The translations under genes and the position numbers were made by a program. Source: CAZCZY01 sp964503525 (lineage in GTDB: Bacteria; Patescibacteriota; JAUYIX01). Taken from it: DNA of 6,221 bases. Below, one piece after another: positions 5,526 through 6,221 of this stretch. The notes beneath the pieces are model-generated. The model saw only the letters and a program-made list of their open reading frames with translations, was not told where the DNA came from and made no database searches. The DNA is taken from assembly GCA_964503525.1 (NCBI GenBank), contig CAZCZY010000080.1, forward strand, positions 1 through 6,221, in the 5' to 3' direction. How positions within the stretch are numbered: the stretch's first letter is position 1; each line of letters starts with the position of its first letter.

Positions 5526-6221
5526 ATGAAAATAAGCAAAAAAGCCAGTTCGACTAAGAAATCACTGATCGCATATCGACCCGCATATTTGGAGCACTTA
5601 GAGGTTGCCAAAGATTCCTCGGTACGAACAATAGAAAACTACCGACGGTTTTTAGAATTATTCTTTGTTTGGTTGAGACAAAAGGGTCTTGACGACTTAC
5701 CACCAGAAAACCTCACGACGGACCACATATATGGTTACCGGTTGTTTTTGAGCCGCTACCAGAACCCACGGTCCAAAAAGCCCCTCAAAAAAAGCACGCG
5801 TATGTTTTATCTAGTTGCATTGAGAAGTTACTTGGATTTTTTCCATACACACAATATCAAAACAATTCCAGTTTCAGCCGTTGAATTACCAAAACTAAAA
5901 GATAAGGATCGTTACCAAAATATTAAATTTCTTACACTCGAACAACTTCGCCGACTTTTTGATGCACCAAATACAAAAGGAATGTCCGGCCTGCGTGATC
6001 GCGCCATAATGGAAAGTCTGTTTTCTACTGGTTTACGTATTTCTGAGCTCATTGCACTTAATCTTAAACAGATGCCGACTAAATTTAATGCAAGCAGCCC
6101 CACTGAAATTTCGGTAACGGGCAAAGGTGATCGCGTGCGACCGGTGTACTTCTCACCGCGAACGATGAAACGGATTGATGAATATCGTTCAAAAAGAACT
6201 GATGATGATCCTGCGCTGTTT
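5526..6221 (+). CDS. Xer-type tyrosine recombinase, C-terminus beyond window edge
   Basis: Tyrosine recombinases of the XerC/XerD family resolve chromosome dimers at dif or integrate elements. The visible 232 codons contain the N-terminal SAM-like core-binding domain (about 15-112, with VRTIENYRRFLELFF and YRLFLSRY) and the first half of the catalytic domain. The latter has LRDRAIMESLFSTGLRISELIAL with catalytic Arg I at R171, and the beta-hairpin GKGDRVRPV with the catalytic Lys at K200. The HxxR, second His/Trp and nucleophilic Tyr lie outside. ATG 5526 is the first start after the in-frame stop at 5490-5492; no Shine-Dalgarno precedes it (the bases before are C-rich). The sequence resembles chromosomal Xer proteins more than phage integrases: compact, with no AP2-type N-terminal domain. 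I leave the symbol blank because a lone Xer cannot be called XerC or XerD from this. The adjacent dif-like site supports the dimer-resolution role. Confidence 0.93.
   Translation, partial: MKISKKASSTKKSLIAYRPAYLEHLEVAKDSSVRTIENYRRFLELFFVWLRQKGLDDLPPENLTTDHIYGYRLFLSRYQNPRSKKPLKKSTRMFYLVALRSYLDFFHTHNIKTIPVSAVELPKLKDKDRYQNIKFLTLEQLRRLFDAPNTKGMSGLRDRAIMESLFSTGLRISELIALNLKQMPTKFNASSPTEISVTGKGDRVRPVYFSPRTMKRIDEYRSKRTDDDPALF

Noticed and set aside
1..6221. Recoding of TGA, as in Gracilibacteria or Absconditabacteria
   Set aside because: TGA ends gltX and the NUDIX gene at their expected lengths, and no in-frame TGA interrupts any gene.

Overview
The window is ordinary, gene-dense bacterial chromosome using the standard code (TAA, TAG and TGA all end genes). 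I see no RNA genes, insertion sequences or CRISPR. Three things suggest a Patescibacteria (CPR) genome: a stand-alone LigB/MEMO-fold protein of about 270 residues, a coiled-coil M23 peptidase, and a Xer recombinase whose sequence resembles the single Xer proteins I recall from that group. This placement comes from remembered family resemblance and is only moderately secure.

Layout. On the minus strand, 1-1621 holds a two-gene unit: a LigB/MEMO-fold protein that has lost most expected metal-ligand histidines, overlapping by 10 nt the start of priA (replication restart helicase). priA runs off the left edge, so its C-terminal half is missing. A 31-bp divergent gap containing the perfect palindrome GTACCATGGTAC separates this unit from a plus-strand series: gltX (glutamyl-tRNA synthetase, 1653-3164), a secreted coiled-coil M23 murein peptidase (3200-4459) and a NUDIX hydrolase (4478-5014). 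The peptidase has its own strong promoter, whose -35 box overlaps the gltX stop codon.

From 4992 to 5380 a compact minus-strand unit holds a complete small gene: extended -10 promoter, good Shine-Dalgarno, 89-codon ORF starting with GTG, and an intrinsic terminator lying inside the 3' end of the NUDIX gene. At the right edge a Xer-type tyrosine recombinase (5526 onward) is cut by the window before its catalytic HxxR/Tyr part.

Most notable: a 28-bp element at 5452-5479, just upstream of the Xer gene, has the exact 11-6-11 architecture of a dif/Xer recombination site. Its arms are near-perfect inverted repeats and match E. coli dif at 15 of 22 arm positions. It is a candidate chromosome-dimer-resolution site placed next to its recombinase, as in the streptococcal XerS/difSL arrangement. 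A second theme is promoters placed so close to start codons that the transcripts of the LigB-fold gene, the M23 gene and perhaps gltX should be leaderless. Only the small minus-strand gene has a clear Shine-Dalgarno.
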